Shown one piece after another: positions 44,454-53,236 of a DNA stretch of 64,000 nt. This DNA is from Chlorogloeopsis fritschii PCC 6912. GTDB taxonomy: Bacteria; Cyanobacteriota; Cyanobacteriia; Cyanobacteriales; Nostocaceae. The position numbers and the translations under genes were made by a program. Numbering within the stretch: position 1 is the first letter of the stretch; each line of letters begins with the position of its first letter. The notes under the pieces were generated by a model. It searched no databases, was not told the origin of the DNA, and saw only the letters and a program-made list of their open reading frames with translations. The stretch lies in assembly GCF_000317285.1 (NCBI RefSeq), contig NZ_AJLN01000047.1:1-64000 (forward strand), given 5' to 3'.

Positions 44454-45152
44454 TCACAATTGAGCAGCCAGGCGATCGGCTCTTTGACGTTCTTGTTCGG
44501 CTCTTTCATTGCCAGTCAACAACAAATTTCCTTGCAAATCCCACCAGCGCAACCAAGGTAATTCCACATTCTGATATTGTCCTTGCCAAATGCCTAACTC
44601 AACTCCCAAAGGAGGTATGGGATAATGTCCCCGCTCATTTGCTGCTAATAGCTGATATTGTCCACCAATAAATTCATACAATTCTACACTGGCTTTCTTC
44701 GCTTCATAAATGCCATAGAATGCAGGACGAATTACCTGCTCATAAATCCAAAATTTACCTGTCCAAGGGGTTTTATCTCGTTCCTCGCTCCCATCTCCAG
44801 AGACAAATTCCAAGACAATCAATGGGGCAATGTACTCTCGCCACAACACATAAGATCTCCGTGTTTGTCCATCAAGCAAGGGTGGTACATTAGGCACATA
44901 AAACCAATCTGGTGCTTCTGCACCTTTTTCTGGGGGATCGGTCAAACGCCAGTAAATGCCCAAATCCTGGCCAATACAATATTGACCATCAGGATGTAAT
45001 TGCTGGAGTACAGGTGTAATTGAGTCAGTCAGTAAGATGCTTTGTGGATGCTCTTGCCAGTTCTTCACAAAGGTGCCATTGGAATCTGGTAGTTGCGTAT
45101 GATCGGGGAACGGGGTGAGTTCTTCAGTGGCTGGGTTGGTTGCAGAGGTCAT
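44454..45152 (-). CDS. Uma2-family endonuclease-like protein, copy 1 (premature stop)
   Basis: 232 residues. Restriction-endonuclease-like fold of the Uma2/DUF820 group: WRLTDPPEKGAEAPDWFYVP, then APLIVLEFVSGDGSEERD (acidic catalytic-type residues), YEQVIRPAFYGIYE, and a C-terminal RAEQERQRADRLAAQL. About 80% identical to copy 2 by eye, and tandem to it. The reading ends at TGA where copy 2 has CGA inside a HIP1 site, losing the last eight residues (RSLGVEPE). Function of the family is unknown; many copies per cyanobacterial genome. Confidence 0.82.
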   Translation of the reverse strand: MTSATNPATEELTPFPDHTQLPDSNGTFVKNWQEHPQSILLTDSITPVLQQLHPDGQYCIGQDLGIYWRLTDPPEKGAEAPDWFYVPNVPPLLDGQTRRSYVLWREYIAPLIVLEFVSGDGSEERDKTPWTGKFWIYEQVIRPAFYGIYEAKKASVELYEFIGGQYQLLAANERGHYPIPPLGVELGIWQGQYQNVELPWLRWWDLQGNLLLTGNERAEQERQRADRLAAQL

Positions 45153-45247
45153 AAGGCTACCTTTGCTTGGGAGTGAAGGTTGTATTTTAGTTTAACAATC
45201 TAAGCGTAGGAGGAGCGATCGCATCTTTGAGCCACAGTCAAAAAATA

Positions 45248-45970
45248 TTAAGCTTCTGGTTCAACACCAAGCGATCGCAATTGAGCAGCCAGGCGATCGG
45301 CTCTTTGACGTTCTTGTTCGGCTCGTTCCTCACCAGTCAACAACAAATTACCTTGCGAATCCCACCAGCGCAACCAAGGTAATTCCATATTCTGATATTC
45401 TCCCTGCCATATACCTAATTCAACGCCTAAAGGATGGATGGGATAATGTCCCCGCTCGTTTGCTGGTAATGGCTGATACTGTCCCTCAATAAGGTGATAA
45501 ACTTCCACACTGGCTTTATTTACTTCATAAATGCCATAAAAAGCCGAGTGAATCACTTGCTCATAAATCCAAAATTTCCCCTTCCAAGGAGTTTTATCTC
45601 TTTCCTCGCTCCCATCCCCAGAGACAAACTCCAAGACAATCAACGGTGCGATAAACTCTTGCCATAATACGTAAGATCTTCGTGTTTGCCCATTGAGCAA
45701 TGGTGGTACATTCGGTACATAGAACCAGTCGGGAGCTTCTGCACCTTTCTCTGGTGGATCGGTTATGCGCCAATAGATACCACAATCTTGACCAATACAG
45801 TATTGCCCATCGGGGTGACGTTTTTGCAATATCGGTTTAATAGAGTCGGTTAGTAGAATGCTTTGCGGATGTTCCTGGAAATTTTTCACAAAAGTGCCGT
45901 CAGACTCTGGTAGTTGCGTATGATCGGGGAACGGGGTGAGTTCGGTGGCTGGATTGGTTGCAGAGGTCAT
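45248..45970 (-). CDS. Uma2-family endonuclease-like protein, copy 2
   Basis: 240 residues, full-length partner of copy 1. Same motifs: WRITDPPEKGAEAPDWFYVP, the APLIVLEFVSGDGSEERD core, and the tail DRLAAQLRSLGVEPEA. Upstream about 75 bp is also duplicated (TACCTTTGCTTGGGAGTGAA before both starts), so both promoters come from one ancestral unit of about 818 bp. Confidence 0.82.
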   Translation of the reverse strand: MTSATNPATELTPFPDHTQLPESDGTFVKNFQEHPQSILLTDSIKPILQKRHPDGQYCIGQDCGIYWRITDPPEKGAEAPDWFYVPNVPPLLNGQTRRSYVLWQEFIAPLIVLEFVSGDGSEERDKTPWKGKFWIYEQVIHSAFYGIYEVNKASVEVYHLIEGQYQPLPANERGHYPIHPLGVELGIWQGEYQNMELPWLRWWDSQGNLLLTGEERAEQERQRADRLAAQLRSLGVEPEA

Positions 45971-46050
45971 AAGGCTACCTTTGCTTGGGAGTGAAGGTTG
46001 TATTTAGTGTAGCAATCTAAGAGCAGGAGGAGCGATCGCACCCCGCCATC

Positions 46051-46084
46051 AAAAACAAAAAAGCAGCTGGAGTGAACCAGCTGC
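46051..46084 (-). terminator. Rho-independent terminator of metF
   Basis: On the minus strand GCAGCTGG-TTCACT-CCAGCTGC is followed by TTTTTTGTTTTTG. It is 26 bp past the metF stop. Strong. Confidence 0.88.
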
Positions 46085-46109
46085 CTAAACAACAAATTTG
46101 TTATTATCT

Positions 46110-47060
46110 TTACCTCAGCGCCATCTGGCTAACTGGCACAACACCAGCCATCTCCAAAATAGGCACAATCAAATCTTCGCGCTTGACTGCCATCATGTGG
46201 ACACCTTGACACAATTGCCGGGCGATTTGAACTTGCTCGGCTGCAATTTTTACACCTTCTGCTAACGGATCTTTAGCTTGAGCCAATCTATCAATAATGT
46301 GCTGGGGGATATTTACACCCGGAACGCACCTATTAATAAACTGGGCATTCTTTGCCGATTTCAACAAGAAAATTCCCGCTAAAATCGGCTTATTACAGCC
46401 TGCGGCAATTTTGTCCATAAATTTTTCTAGCAGTTCAAAATCCGTAATCATTTGGCTTTGAAAAAATTGCGCTCCTGCTTCTAATTTACGTTCAAATCGT
46501 GTTTGCAAACCCGACCAGCTAGCACATTGAGGGTCAACTGCTGCACCAGGAAATAAATCCAGCGCTCCATCAGATAAGGGTTGCTCGTTGCAGTCAATAC
46601 CATGATTCAGTTTCTGGATAACTTGTAGTAGGCGTACAGCCTCCAAGTCAAATACGCCTTTGCATTCCGGATGATCGCCTGCTTTGACAGGATCGCCCGT
46701 CAAAGCCAAGATATTCCGGATACCGAGAGCATGAGCGCCCATAAGATCGGCTTGCAAACCAATACGATTGCGATCGCGGCAGGCGATCTGACAAATCGGT
46801 TCGATGCCATGTTGTAGCAAAATCGCCGATGCGACTACAGAACTCATCCGTAGTACTGCTCGGCTACCATCGGTAATATTGACGGCATGCACCCTCCCCT
46901 TAAGGGTAGCCGCCATTTTTAACATATGTTCTGGATTACCGCCCTTTGGTGGAGCCACCTCGGCGGTAATCAAGAACTCACCTGCTTTCGCAGCTGCACG
47001 AAAAGAAGTTAAAGGAATTGGATTTCTCGTAGCCAGCATAACAATGAAGTTTTCTGTCAT
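46110..47060 (-). CDS. metF: Methylenetetrahydrofolate reductase family protein
   Basis: FAD-dependent reduction of 5,10-methylene-THF to 5-methyl-THF for methionine synthesis; cytoplasmic TIM barrel, 316 residues. Motifs: FLITAEVAPPKGGN (conserved Glu of the ExxPP type), VNITDGSRAVLRMS, NILALTGDPV (FAD and folate region), and QFFQSQMITDF, as in MetF. Alternative start ATG 47039 (MLATRNPIP). No second domain. Gene order trpS-metF on the same strand with about 40 bp between. Confidence 0.88.
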   Translation of the reverse strand: MTENFIVMLATRNPIPLTSFRAAAKAGEFLITAEVAPPKGGNPEHMLKMAATLKGRVHAVNITDGSRAVLRMSSVVASAILLQHGIEPICQIACRDRNRIGLQADLMGAHALGIRNILALTGDPVKAGDHPECKGVFDLEAVRLLQVIQKLNHGIDCNEQPLSDGALDLFPGAAVDPQCASWSGLQTRFERKLEAGAQFFQSQMITDFELLEKFMDKIAAGCNKPILAGIFLLKSAKNAQFINRCVPGVNIPQHIIDRLAQAKDPLAEGVKIAAEQVQIARQLCQGVHMMAVKREDLIVPILEMAGVVPVSQMALR

Positions 47061-47100
47061 TGGGTACAGCTATAGCACATGTCACCCCATTCAGAAAAGC

Positions 47101-48111
47101 TCATAATGGCAGAGAGTACCCCATAGCAGTTTTTACTTTTGTAAGAGTGTGGTGAGCAATCGCCTCTGCTTTGTGCTTTCCGTGCCGTAATACCGACTCT
47201 AAATAGCTTTTGTCGTTGATTACTGCCTGATATTTATCTTGGATGGGCTTGAGAGCATTAATTGCAGTTTCTATTAATAATGGCTTAAATTGTCCCCAAC
47301 CCATATCCTGACACTCAGCCGCTACTGCTTCTTTAGTCTTGCCAGAAAGTAACATATAAAGCGTTAACAAATTATTACATTCTGGTCTTTCTGGATTATC
47401 AAACTCCAAACCCCGAATCGGATCGGTTTTGCAGCGCTTAATTTTTTTGTTAATCTCATCTGGAGAATCGAGCAAATTGATCCGGCTCAACTCAGAAGGA
47501 TCGGATTTAGACATTTTTTTAGTCCCATCCGTCAAACTCATGATCCTTGCCCCTTCCTTTCTAATTAAAGGCTCTGGCAACTTCAGCACTGGTTGATCTG
47601 GTTCGGCAAATTGGTGATTAAATCTGTTAACAATATCTCGTGTTAATTCTAAGTGCTGCTTTTGGTCTTCACCTACTGGAACTTTATCTGCTTCGTACAG
47701 CAAGATATCAGATGCCATCAGCACCGGGTAATCCAACAAACCTACACCAACGTTTTCACCCTGCTTAACAGCCTTTTCCTTGAACTGAATCATATCTGTT
47801 AGCCAATTCAGGGGTGTGATGCAGTTGAGCAACCAAGTCAGTTCAGCGTGGGCAGAAACGTGGGATTGCACAAAAATGGTTGAATGGGTTAAATCAAGCC
47901 CGCAGGCAAGATAAATAGCAGCTAGGGTGTAAGTATTAGCCGCCAGTATCGCTGGATCGTGAGGCATAGTAATGGCGTGCAAATCAGCGATGAAGAGAAA
48001 ATTCTCGTACTGGCTCTGCCCTTCTACCCAGTTGCGAATAGCACCCAAGTAGTTGCCTAAATGTAAATTGCCAGTTGGTTGAACACCAGAAAGTACTCGT
48101 TGCCTGCCCAT
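47101..48111 (-). CDS. trpS: Tryptophanyl-tRNA synthetase
   Basis: Class I aminoacyl-tRNA synthetase, 336 residues. The HIGH-like motif reads PTGNLHLGNYLGA at residues 12-24; the KMSKS loop is KKMSKSDPSE near residue 200. Other conserved blocks: LLNCITPLNWLTDMIQFKEK, YPVLMASDILLYEADKVPVG and EDQKQHLELTRDIV. Cytoplasmic. ATG start. Full length, divergent from the radical SAM gene. Confidence 0.95.
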   Translation of the reverse strand: MGRQRVLSGVQPTGNLHLGNYLGAIRNWVEGQSQYENFLFIADLHAITMPHDPAILAANTYTLAAIYLACGLDLTHSTIFVQSHVSAHAELTWLLNCITPLNWLTDMIQFKEKAVKQGENVGVGLLDYPVLMASDILLYEADKVPVGEDQKQHLELTRDIVNRFNHQFAEPDQPVLKLPEPLIRKEGARIMSLTDGTKKMSKSDPSELSRINLLDSPDEINKKIKRCKTDPIRGLEFDNPERPECNNLLTLYMLLSGKTKEAVAAECQDMGWGQFKPLLIETAINALKPIQDKYQAVINDKSYLESVLRHGKHKAEAIAHHTLTKVKTAMGYSLPL

Positions 48112-48305
48112 AAATTTTAACTTTAGTAGTCAATAGTTAATGGTTAATATTCATTGGTCAATAGTCAATACTCAAAAAGTTTTTGACTTGAGAGCGATCG
48201 CATAGATTTAGTTTACAAAACTCAACAAAAATTAAATTCTGCTCAAACAGAGTCGCATTAACCTTGGAAGTAATTAAGTATTTTCTTAGATTCCGGGGTA
48301 TTTGC

Positions 48306-49889
48306 ATGAAAGCTCTACTACTCTGGCCTATAATGCCCAATTCCTTCTGGTCTTACCAAGAAACGCTCGATTTAGCTGGCTTGCGTGCGACCAATCCACC
48401 ATTGGGTTTAATCACAATTGCGGCAATGTTACCTAATGACTGGGAAATTCGCCTAGTAGATCGTAATGTCCGCCTAGAAACAGATGACGAATGGGCATGG
48501 TGTGACATTGTTATCATCTCTGCAATGATTATCCAGAAAAAAGATTTCTGGGAGTTAATTCAAAAAGGAGTAGCTCTAGGTAAGAAAGTGGCGGTGGGTG
48601 GCCCTTTTCCGACTTCAGTACCAGAGTTTGCCTTAGAAGCAGGAGCGCATTACCTTATTTTAGATGAGGGAGAATGCACAATTCCCATATTTTTAGCAGC
48701 CCTGGCAAAAGGAGAAGAACGAGGCATTTTCCGGGCTACAGAAAAACCCGATGTCACTCACACACCAATACCGCGCTTTGACTTGCTGGATTTAGATGCT
48801 TATCTGGCAATTACGGTGCAATTTTCACGGGGATGTCCGTTCCAGTGCGAGTTTTGCGATATTATCAATCTATTTGGTCGTAAGCCGCGCACAAAAACGC
48901 CAGAGCAGATGCTGGCTGAGTTAGAAGTCTTGTATCAGATGGGTTGGCGGCGATTAATATTTATCGTGGATGACAACTTTATTGGCAATAAACGCAACGC
49001 CAAAGTCTTTCTCCGAGCATTGATTCCTTGGATGCAAGAACGCAACTATCCGTTTATTTTGCTCACTGAAGCATCCCTGAATTTAGCAGAAGATGATGAG
49101 TTAATCGAACTGATGGTGCAGGCTGGATTCACAATGGTATTTATGGGCATTGAAACGCCAGATGTAGAAAGTTTGGTAGGAATTCATAAAGAACAGAATA
49201 CTCGTCAGTCATTGATGGACTCTTGCCATAAAATTACAAGAGCCGGATTGCAAATCATGTCCGGCTTTATCATTGGCTTTGATGGTGAAAAGCCAGGAGC
49301 TGGACGGCGTATTCAACAGTTTATTGAAGATACTGGCATTCCTCAAGCTCATCTCAGTTTACTGCAAGCTTTGCACAATACAGCAATGTGGTCGCGCCTC
49401 AAACAAGAAGGGCGATTATTAGAAGATTTAGGAAATTACTTTACTTTCCAAAAATCCCTGATCAACTTCATTCCTACTCGTCCAATCGAAGAAATTGTCA
49501 GAGAGTATATTGATGCTTTCTGGAATTTGTATGAGCCGATGCCCTATCTCAAACGCACTTTTCGTCACTTTAAGATGATGGAGGGTAAGCGCCCACAGAG
49601 CAAACGCCACCTTGGTTGGCATGAGCTACGTTTGTTCCCAATAATTTGTTGGCGACAGGGTATCCTCCGTTCAACTCGTTTCCGTTTCTGGTGGCAGTTG
49701 CTTGCGATCGCACTTCAAAAGCCAAATTTACTTTATGACTATTTTGTTGCTTTAAGTGTTGGTGAACATTTCTTCACCTTCCGTCATGAAGTGAAAGCAC
49801 AATTAGAAGCACAACTGGAAGCTTTACAACAACAACAAGTAAAACAAAAAAAAGAAGAAATCGGTTACCAACTACAATCCGTTAGTTAA
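48306..49889 (+). CDS. B12-binding radical SAM protein
   Basis: About 527 residues from ATG 48306. N-terminal cobalamin-binding-like domain (LLWPIMPNSFWSY, then GLITIAAMLP, VAVGGPFPTS). Radical SAM core with RGCPFQCEFCD (CxxxCxxC) and SxFIVDDNFIGN, seen as IVDDNFIGNKR. The C-terminal domain resembles DUF4070 (RTFRHFKMMEGKRP). Substrate unknown; cyanobacterial relatives are linked to methylation or lipid/hopanoid-type chemistry only by family. The C-terminus is a Gln/Lys-rich helix. An ATG at 48264 is less likely. Confidence 0.85.
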   Translation: MKALLLWPIMPNSFWSYQETLDLAGLRATNPPLGLITIAAMLPNDWEIRLVDRNVRLETDDEWAWCDIVIISAMIIQKKDFWELIQKGVALGKKVAVGGPFPTSVPEFALEAGAHYLILDEGECTIPIFLAALAKGEERGIFRATEKPDVTHTPIPRFDLLDLDAYLAITVQFSRGCPFQCEFCDIINLFGRKPRTKTPEQMLAELEVLYQMGWRRLIFIVDDNFIGNKRNAKVFLRALIPWMQERNYPFILLTEASLNLAEDDELIELMVQAGFTMVFMGIETPDVESLVGIHKEQNTRQSLMDSCHKITRAGLQIMSGFIIGFDGEKPGAGRRIQQFIEDTGIPQAHLSLLQALHNTAMWSRLKQEGRLLEDLGNYFTFQKSLINFIPTRPIEEIVREYIDAFWNLYEPMPYLKRTFRHFKMMEGKRPQSKRHLGWHELRLFPIICWRQGILRSTRFRFWWQLLAIALQKPNLLYDYFVALSVGEHFFTFRHEVKAQLEAQLEALQQQQVKQKKEEIGYQLQSVS

Positions 49890-49940
49890 TTAATTGATAG
49901 TAAATTAAAACAGAAACTTTTGAAATTAAATGGCTTATTT

Positions 49941-49972
49941 AGGTGCGTTATACTAGGTAACGCACCTTTTTT
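49941..49972 (+). terminator. Rho-independent terminator of the radical SAM gene
   Basis: AGGTGCGTTA (49941-49950) pairs with TAACGCACCT (49958-49967), loop TACTAGG, then six T. About 50 bp after the stop. Strong. Confidence 0.9.
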
Positions 49973-50205
49973 AATTCATTTGTCATATTCTGTCCGCATT
50001 CTGTTCAACTTGTAAGAAAACAATTGATACCATTTCACGTTCATACGATACACATGAATTTTGCCCAGACGCGATCTGCATTTGTATCAGATTTTTAATG
50101 AAATAGTATGAGTGTACAATTAGTTACTAGACAAAAGCTTTATTCCCCACGTCATACAAGCTAGAAAATTTCCTGTACTGATAACTTGCACCACTCTCAA
50201 TAACA

Positions 50206-50459
50206 GTAAGGTAGAGAGAAGTCACAAGACGTGGTAGACGCGGAGCGGATAGAAGTAGGTACGGCTTCCCGTAGGATAGCGACTGGCGTCACCTAGCGTG
50301 CGACTGCGTTCGCCGGAGGCGTTCCCGTAAGATACCCGGAGGGAGGTTTCCTCTGAAAGCGTTGCTCCTCCACAAGGAGGCTCAGAACTTCGGAGCACTG
50401 TCCACAACGTAAAAATAAGCGTTTGAGGAAAGTTAGGGAGTGCCCACCCTACAAAAATA
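50206..50459 (-). repeat. Inverted copy of the 114-bp host repeat with a 180-bp insert
   Basis: GTAAGGTAG (50206-50214) and GCACTGTCCAC...CACCCTAC (50395-50459) are the two halves of the host repeat seen at 7127-7240. Between them lie 180 bases (50215-50394) that begin AGAGAAGTCACAAGAC and end CTCAGAACTTCGGA, the same ends as the 98-bp insert at 7306-7403. The inner part is longer and contains GTAGACGC and GGAAGCCG-type words. Confidence 0.8.
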
Positions 50460-50935
50460 GCAATCAAGTAACTGAATTTTTCTCAGTAATATTACTGTTT
50501 TATCAGTATAATAAAATGCTATATATTACAAATTGTCTAAGTGTCTATTAGATTTTTGATAGTTTATGCACCTGGTTTGACTCGTTCTTAATTAATAAAC
50601 ACACAATCAAGAGCATCTATAAGATTGCTCAATAAATAATATTTGCAATTTTGCAATCAGCAAAAATTTTTATGGCAGCTAAATAGCTAGTCTATCTTGT
50701 TAAGACTATGAGTTTATACAGCAGAATACCCTGCAGGAAGCCGTACCTACGGTAGGCGCAACAGCGACTTCTGCTAGTAGCCGCTGTTACGTCTACAGAA
50801 GCCAGAAGTAAGGAGCCAGAAGTCACAAGTGAAATAGGTTATGACTTTGAGACTAAAGTTTTGTACCTCACGCTCCTTTAAATTCGCTGTAAGTAGCTAC
50901 CTTCTACTTAATAAAACTAACAATGATGAAGAAAG
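50460..50935. other. Upstream region of the chemosensory locus
   Basis: 476 bp. AT-rich first half. At 50735-50805 lies a GC-rich palindromic block (GGAAGCCGTACCTACGG, then AACAGCGAC and GCTGTTACGTC), another small repeat. The promoter of the five-gene locus should lie to its right, but no clear -35/-10 pair was found. Confidence 0.45.
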
Positions 50936-52093
50936 ATGGAAAAAATAGTAGCCACTGGTTTAATAAGTGAATTTCAAAATTGTACACAAATACAGTATAG
51001 CGGTCAATTACATATACAAAGTGCTAAGGGAAGTAAATGGACTTTTTATTATCGTTTAGGGCGAATAGTGTGGGCAACAGGGGGAACTCATCCCTTTCGA
51101 CGTTGGCGCAGATTTATAGCTCAATACTGTTCCAATCTTGATATTGAAAAAATGCAATTATCTTCTCAAGATATATCAATAGATTACTGGGATTATCGCT
51201 TACTTGAAAATTTATATGAAAAACAGCAAATTAAGCGAGAACAAGTTAATTTAATTGTAGAAAACACTCTTGCAGAATTATTATTTGATTTAGCTCAACA
51301 AGCAAATTTTTCTTCAATCAGTTGTGAGCGCAGCCAAAAAGTGATTTTAGATATGCCAATGAGTTTCACTAGTGCAGATACATCTCTTAAGCAAATGCAA
51401 GACTCTTGGAAAAATTGGTCAGAAGCTGGTTTAGCCAATTTTTCTCCTAATTTAGCACCAATATTACTGAGACCGGAACTACTTCAAACACAGGTTAGTT
51501 CTGGCGTGTATAAAAATCTTGTAACTTTAATCAATGGCAAGCAGACTCTACGAGAATTAGCTCTTAAAATGAAGCAGAATGTCTTGCCTGTGACTCGTTC
51601 CTTACTCCCCTATATTCTTAAAGGAACCATTGAATTAGTTGAAATTCCAGATTTACCTTTGCCAATTATTGCAATTAAAAACAAATCTGTAAATAGTAAA
51701 GCAAAAACATCAAGTATGCCACTGGTTGCGTGCATAGATGATAGTCCCCAAGTCTGTCAAATACTGGAACAAATGCTTGTTTCGCAAGGGTTTAGATTTG
51801 TTCAGATTCAAGATGCTTTACAAGCTTTACCAACTTTAATTGAGCATAAACCAGACATAATTTTTTTAGATTTGATTATGCCAGTCATTAATGGTTATGA
51901 AATTTGTGCTCAACTGCGACGTATTTCTCTATTTGCCAACACACCTATAATTATTTTAACTGGTAATGATGGTCTTTTAGATAGAGTGCGAGCTAAAGTT
52001 GTTGGTTCAACTGGTTTTATGACCAAACCAATATCAACCGATAAAGTTATGGATGTAATTAAAAAATACATTCCAGTTCCAGCAAAAGTATAA
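50936..52093 (+). CDS. PatA-like response regulator (DUF4388 plus REC)
   Basis: 385 residues. N-terminal PatA/PixG-type domain (VATGLISEFQNCTQIQYSG, then WTFYYRLGRIVWATGGTHPFR, split as YYRLGRIVWATGG) of about 250 residues. The C-terminal receiver has VACIDDSPQVCQIL and phospho-acceptor Asp312 (IIFLDLIMPVING). The same plan is found in PixG, PilG and HmpA. Starts the cluster, so probably the output arm towards type IV pili, as in known phototaxis loci. Family knowledge, not shown here. Confidence 0.88.
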   Translation: MEKIVATGLISEFQNCTQIQYSGQLHIQSAKGSKWTFYYRLGRIVWATGGTHPFRRWRRFIAQYCSNLDIEKMQLSSQDISIDYWDYRLLENLYEKQQIKREQVNLIVENTLAELLFDLAQQANFSSISCERSQKVILDMPMSFTSADTSLKQMQDSWKNWSEAGLANFSPNLAPILLRPELLQTQVSSGVYKNLVTLINGKQTLRELALKMKQNVLPVTRSLLPYILKGTIELVEIPDLPLPIIAIKNKSVNSKAKTSSMPLVACIDDSPQVCQILEQMLVSQGFRFVQIQDALQALPTLIEHKPDIIFLDLIMPVINGYEICAQLRRISLFANTPIIILTGNDGLLDRVRAKVVGSTGFMTKPISTDKVMDVIKKYIPVPAKV

Positions 52094-52241
52094 TTCAGCA
52101 GTAATTTTACTGAAGCATCCGCTACTTTAATAACACAAAATTAAAATAGAAGAATCAGTTTCAATTTTCAATTTCATAAAAATTCAGAAAACTGAATTTT
52201 ATAGTTTTACCGTTGCTCAGTGATATTTACAGGTCAAAAAT

Positions 52242-52604
52242 ATGAATACAGCTTTAGTTGTTGAGGATGGCTTGACTGATATGGAAATTATTAGCAAGTG
52301 TTTGCAAGATGAAGGCTATTACGTAATTAAAGCTAAAAGTAGTGAAGAAGCTCAAATAATTATCAATCAGAATCAACCGAATGTGATATTTTTAGATGTT
52401 ATTTTACCTGGCAAAAGTGGTTATGAAATTTGTCGGGAGCTAAAAAGCGATCCCAAAACTACCAATATCCCAGTTGTTATATGTTCAACAAAAAATAGTG
52501 ATGTCGATAAAATGTGGGGTACTATGCTTGGTGCTGATGCTTATATATCTAAACCAATTGATCGGCAAGAATTGGCTACAACTTTGAGCCAGTTAATCAA
52601 ATAA
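52242..52604 (+). CDS. CheY-like response regulator
   Basis: 120 residues, a single REC domain. Acidic pair in ALVVEDGLTDM, Asp52 in IFLDVILPGKSGYE, and Thr/Ser plus Lys near CSTKNSDVDK and AYISKPIDR. AGGT upstream. Equivalent by position to PixH/PilH. Stand-alone receivers in these loci act as phosphate sinks or motor modulators. Confidence 0.9.
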   Translation: MNTALVVEDGLTDMEIISKCLQDEGYYVIKAKSSEEAQIIINQNQPNVIFLDVILPGKSGYEICRELKSDPKTTNIPVVICSTKNSDVDKMWGTMLGADAYISKPIDRQELATTLSQLIK

Positions 52605-52699
52605 ATAGATTGTCAAAACTTCTTTTATATCTAGGCTGCTAAATCTAGATAGAGATTCTAATTAACAAGTTAGTAGATTGATAAAAGGGAGAAAATTCT

Positions 52700-53173
52700 T
52701 TGTATTCGGAACAAAAGTTTTTAAGCTTTCATTTAGGTACAAAAGGTATAGCTGTAATTTCATTACAATACATTACAGAAATATTGCAAGTATCATTAAC
52801 TGAAATATGTTGTATTCCTCAAATGCATAGTTCTGTTTTTGGTATTTACAATTGGCGTGGAAATATGCTTTGGTTAGTGAATTTAGAAGAAATGTTAGGT
52901 TATGTATCTCTCCAAAAGGAGGTGAATTTACTCTCCAAGATGATGGCTGTCGTAGTACATAATGAAGATAAATACTTAGGATTGCTAGTGCGTCAAATCA
53001 TGGATATTGAATACCTAGATTTCAATAATATAAAACCAACTAATTCTGAATTATTTCCACCAGAACTTTCACATTTACTACATGGTTACTTTATTAATGA
53101 TAGAGAGGAAATGATTGTTAATTTGAATGCTAATGCAATTATCCAATCACCTATCTGGGCGGCTCATAATTAA
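52700..53173 (+). CDS. CheW-like adaptor
   Basis: 157 residues, CheW fold. YIEILQVSLTEICCIPQMH-type segment, visible as YITEILQVSLTEIC; GIYNWRGNMLWLVNLEEML is the second strand block, and VVHNEDKYLGLLVRQIMDIEY the third. Links MCP to CheA. TTG 52700 has GGGAG eight bases upstream. Equivalent to PixI. Confidence 0.85.
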   Translation: MYSEQKFLSFHLGTKGIAVISLQYITEILQVSLTEICCIPQMHSSVFGIYNWRGNMLWLVNLEEMLGYVSLQKEVNLLSKMMAVVVHNEDKYLGLLVRQIMDIEYLDFNNIKPTNSELFPPELSHLLHGYFINDREEMIVNLNANAIIQSPIWAAHN

Positions 53174-53236
53174 TGAGATGCTCGATATTTAAAATTGACA
53201 GTATTATTTTTTGATTTAGGTGTAGAGGTATTAAAA

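Noticed and set aside
50222-50467. 81-codon minus-strand frame
   Set aside because: Covers the inverted host repeat and its insert, as at 7.2 kb.
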